Source of the DNA: JAEDES01 sp964470055 | GTDB lineage: Bacteria > Bacillota_I > Bacilli_A > RF39 > UBA660 | Direction of reading: 5' to 3' | Length of the DNA stretch: 12,638 nt | Assembly (NCBI GenBank): GCA_964470055.1 | Contig: CAYXZZ010000041.1 | Location: 1 to 12,638 of the forward strand | Shown: piece by piece, positions 11,830 through 12,638 of the stretch | How positions within the stretch are numbered: the first letter of the stretch is position 1 | Layout: each line of letters starts with the position of its first letter | Program-made: the position numbers and the translations under genes | The notes under the pieces: model-generated | What the model was told of the DNA's origin: nothing | Seen by the model: the letters and a program-made list of their open reading frames with translations, nothing else | The model's database searches: none

Positions 11830-12638
11830 ATGGAAATAAAAGATATAAATAAATACTTTTTTTTAGAGATATTGAGAAGAGGATATGATTATTATAAAAA
11901 AGGAAAAGTAAAACAAATTATAAAATTAAGAGATGGTTATATTGCAAGAGTAAATGGAACAGAAGAATATAAAGTAACAATTGCATTAAATAAAAAGGAT
12001 ATTTGTAATATGGAATGTACTTGCCCATATGCAGAGGAAAATAATTGTAAACATATGGCAGCAGTTTTATATTGTTTAAAAAATAATGATATACCTGTAA
12101 TAGAAAATAATATAAAAGTAAAAACAGATGAAATAACTAATTTTCAAAAATTCAAAAAGGAATTTAAAAGAGAATATAATAAGTTGTTTCATAATAGATC
12201 TTATCTTCATGAAAACGAATTAGATGACTACATAAGTATAGTTAACAATTTTACAGAAGAAGCAATTAAATATATTAAAAATGATATTGAATTAGCATAT
12301 GAGATATTTGAATTTTTTATAGCGGAAATTGATGATTTAGATGTTTATGATTCTTATTATAAAAAAGAAGATATATTTGTTAATTTATTTAATTCATTTA
12401 AAAGACTGTTTGAAAATGAAAAGATATTTGTAAGATTTTTAGCATTTATAGGAACAATTTATACTATAGATAGTGATGAGTATTATTTTAATCACAAAGA
12501 AAATATGTTAAATTTACTCTATCAACAAATAAAATATAAATGGCAAGCAGAAAATACTTTGATATTGCTAAGAAAATTATATAGTGATAAAAGAGTATAT
12601 AATTATGAAAAAAGAAATATTAAAATAAAAGAAATTTA
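11830..12638 (+). CDS. SWIM zinc-finger protein, 3' end beyond window
   Basis: The N-terminal 269 residues of a longer protein; the frame is open to the window edge. A SWIM zinc finger, which binds DNA or protein, is plain: C-T-C-P-Y-A-E-E-N-N-C-K-H around residues 65-77, the CxCx(n)CxH pattern, preceded by the usual strands YIARVNGTEEYKVTIAL. After it the sequence is helical, Lys/Asn/Glu-rich and without recognised domains up to the cut. It follows the small winged-helix gene by 38 nt on the same strand, after GGTGG at 11821-11825, so probably the same operon. SWIM proteins are often fused to SNF2 helicases; here the finger is at the N-terminus, so a downstream helicase domain or partner gene is possible but lies outside the window. 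Confidence 0.8.
   Translation, partial: MEIKDINKYFFLEILRRGYDYYKKGKVKQIIKLRDGYIARVNGTEEYKVTIALNKKDICNMECTCPYAEENNCKHMAAVLYCLKNNDIPVIENNIKVKTDEITNFQKFKKEFKREYNKLFHNRSYLHENELDDYISIVNNFTEEAIKYIKNDIELAYEIFEFFIAEIDDLDVYDSYYKKEDIFVNLFNSFKRLFENEKIFVRFLAFIGTIYTIDSDEYYFNHKENMLNLLYQQIKYKWQAENTLILLRKLYSDKRVYNYEKRNIKIKEI

Noticed and set aside
1..12638. CRISPR array, tRNA or rRNA genes, insertion sequence or transposase
   Set aside because: No regularly spaced repeats, tRNA-like cloverleaf, rRNA signature, or transposase/integrase motif was seen on either strand.

Overview
The window comes from a low-GC Gram-positive-type genome that reads with the standard code: TGA works as a stop, for example at 2895-2897 and 6578-6580, and Trp is TGG. 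Strong Shine-Dalgarno sites (AAGGAGG before 6577), consensus TTGACA/TATAAT promoters, compact terminators and the protein families all point to Bacillota. An uncultured gut Bacilli or Erysipelotrichia-like lineage is plausible, but that is inference; there is no rRNA or marker gene to fix it.

Layout. 179-3459 is a restriction-modification operon: a gamma-class adenine-N6 methyltransferase, a probable PD-(D/E)xK restriction endonuclease, and a third unrecognised protein, closed by a terminator at 3516-3537. 3666-4529 encodes an amidoligase (GCS-fold) family protein with its own promoter and a terminator whose stem contains its stop region. 4652-8448 is a translationally coupled pair: a secreted papain-like (C1) cysteine protease ending in a type I dockerin, then a membrane-anchored surface protein with a cohesin-like N-terminal domain, four cadherin-like beta-sandwich repeats, one transmembrane helix and a cytoplasmic tail. 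8569-8679 (minus) is a 36-residue membrane peptide gene with its own promoter and terminator. 8814-9548 (minus) is a small protein-kinase-like gene. 9752-9943 is a 63-residue single-span membrane protein. 10309 to the window end is a second probable operon: a DUF4143-type AAA ATPase behind a perfect consensus promoter with a 13-bp-arm palindrome, a small winged-helix DUF6429-like protein, and the N-terminal part of a SWIM zinc-finger protein cut by the window edge.

How the parts fit. The most interesting unit is 4652-8448. The dockerin on the protease and the cohesin-like domain on the anchored partner, encoded with a 4-nt ATGA overlap, suggest a minimal two-gene cohesin-dockerin system that tethers a protease at the cell surface: one anchor and one enzyme instead of a polysaccharide-degrading cellulosome. 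The R-M operon and the DUF4143 operon are typical accessory modules. The latter uses ATA for Ile and TTA for Leu far more than the protease/anchor pair, which fits a different origin.
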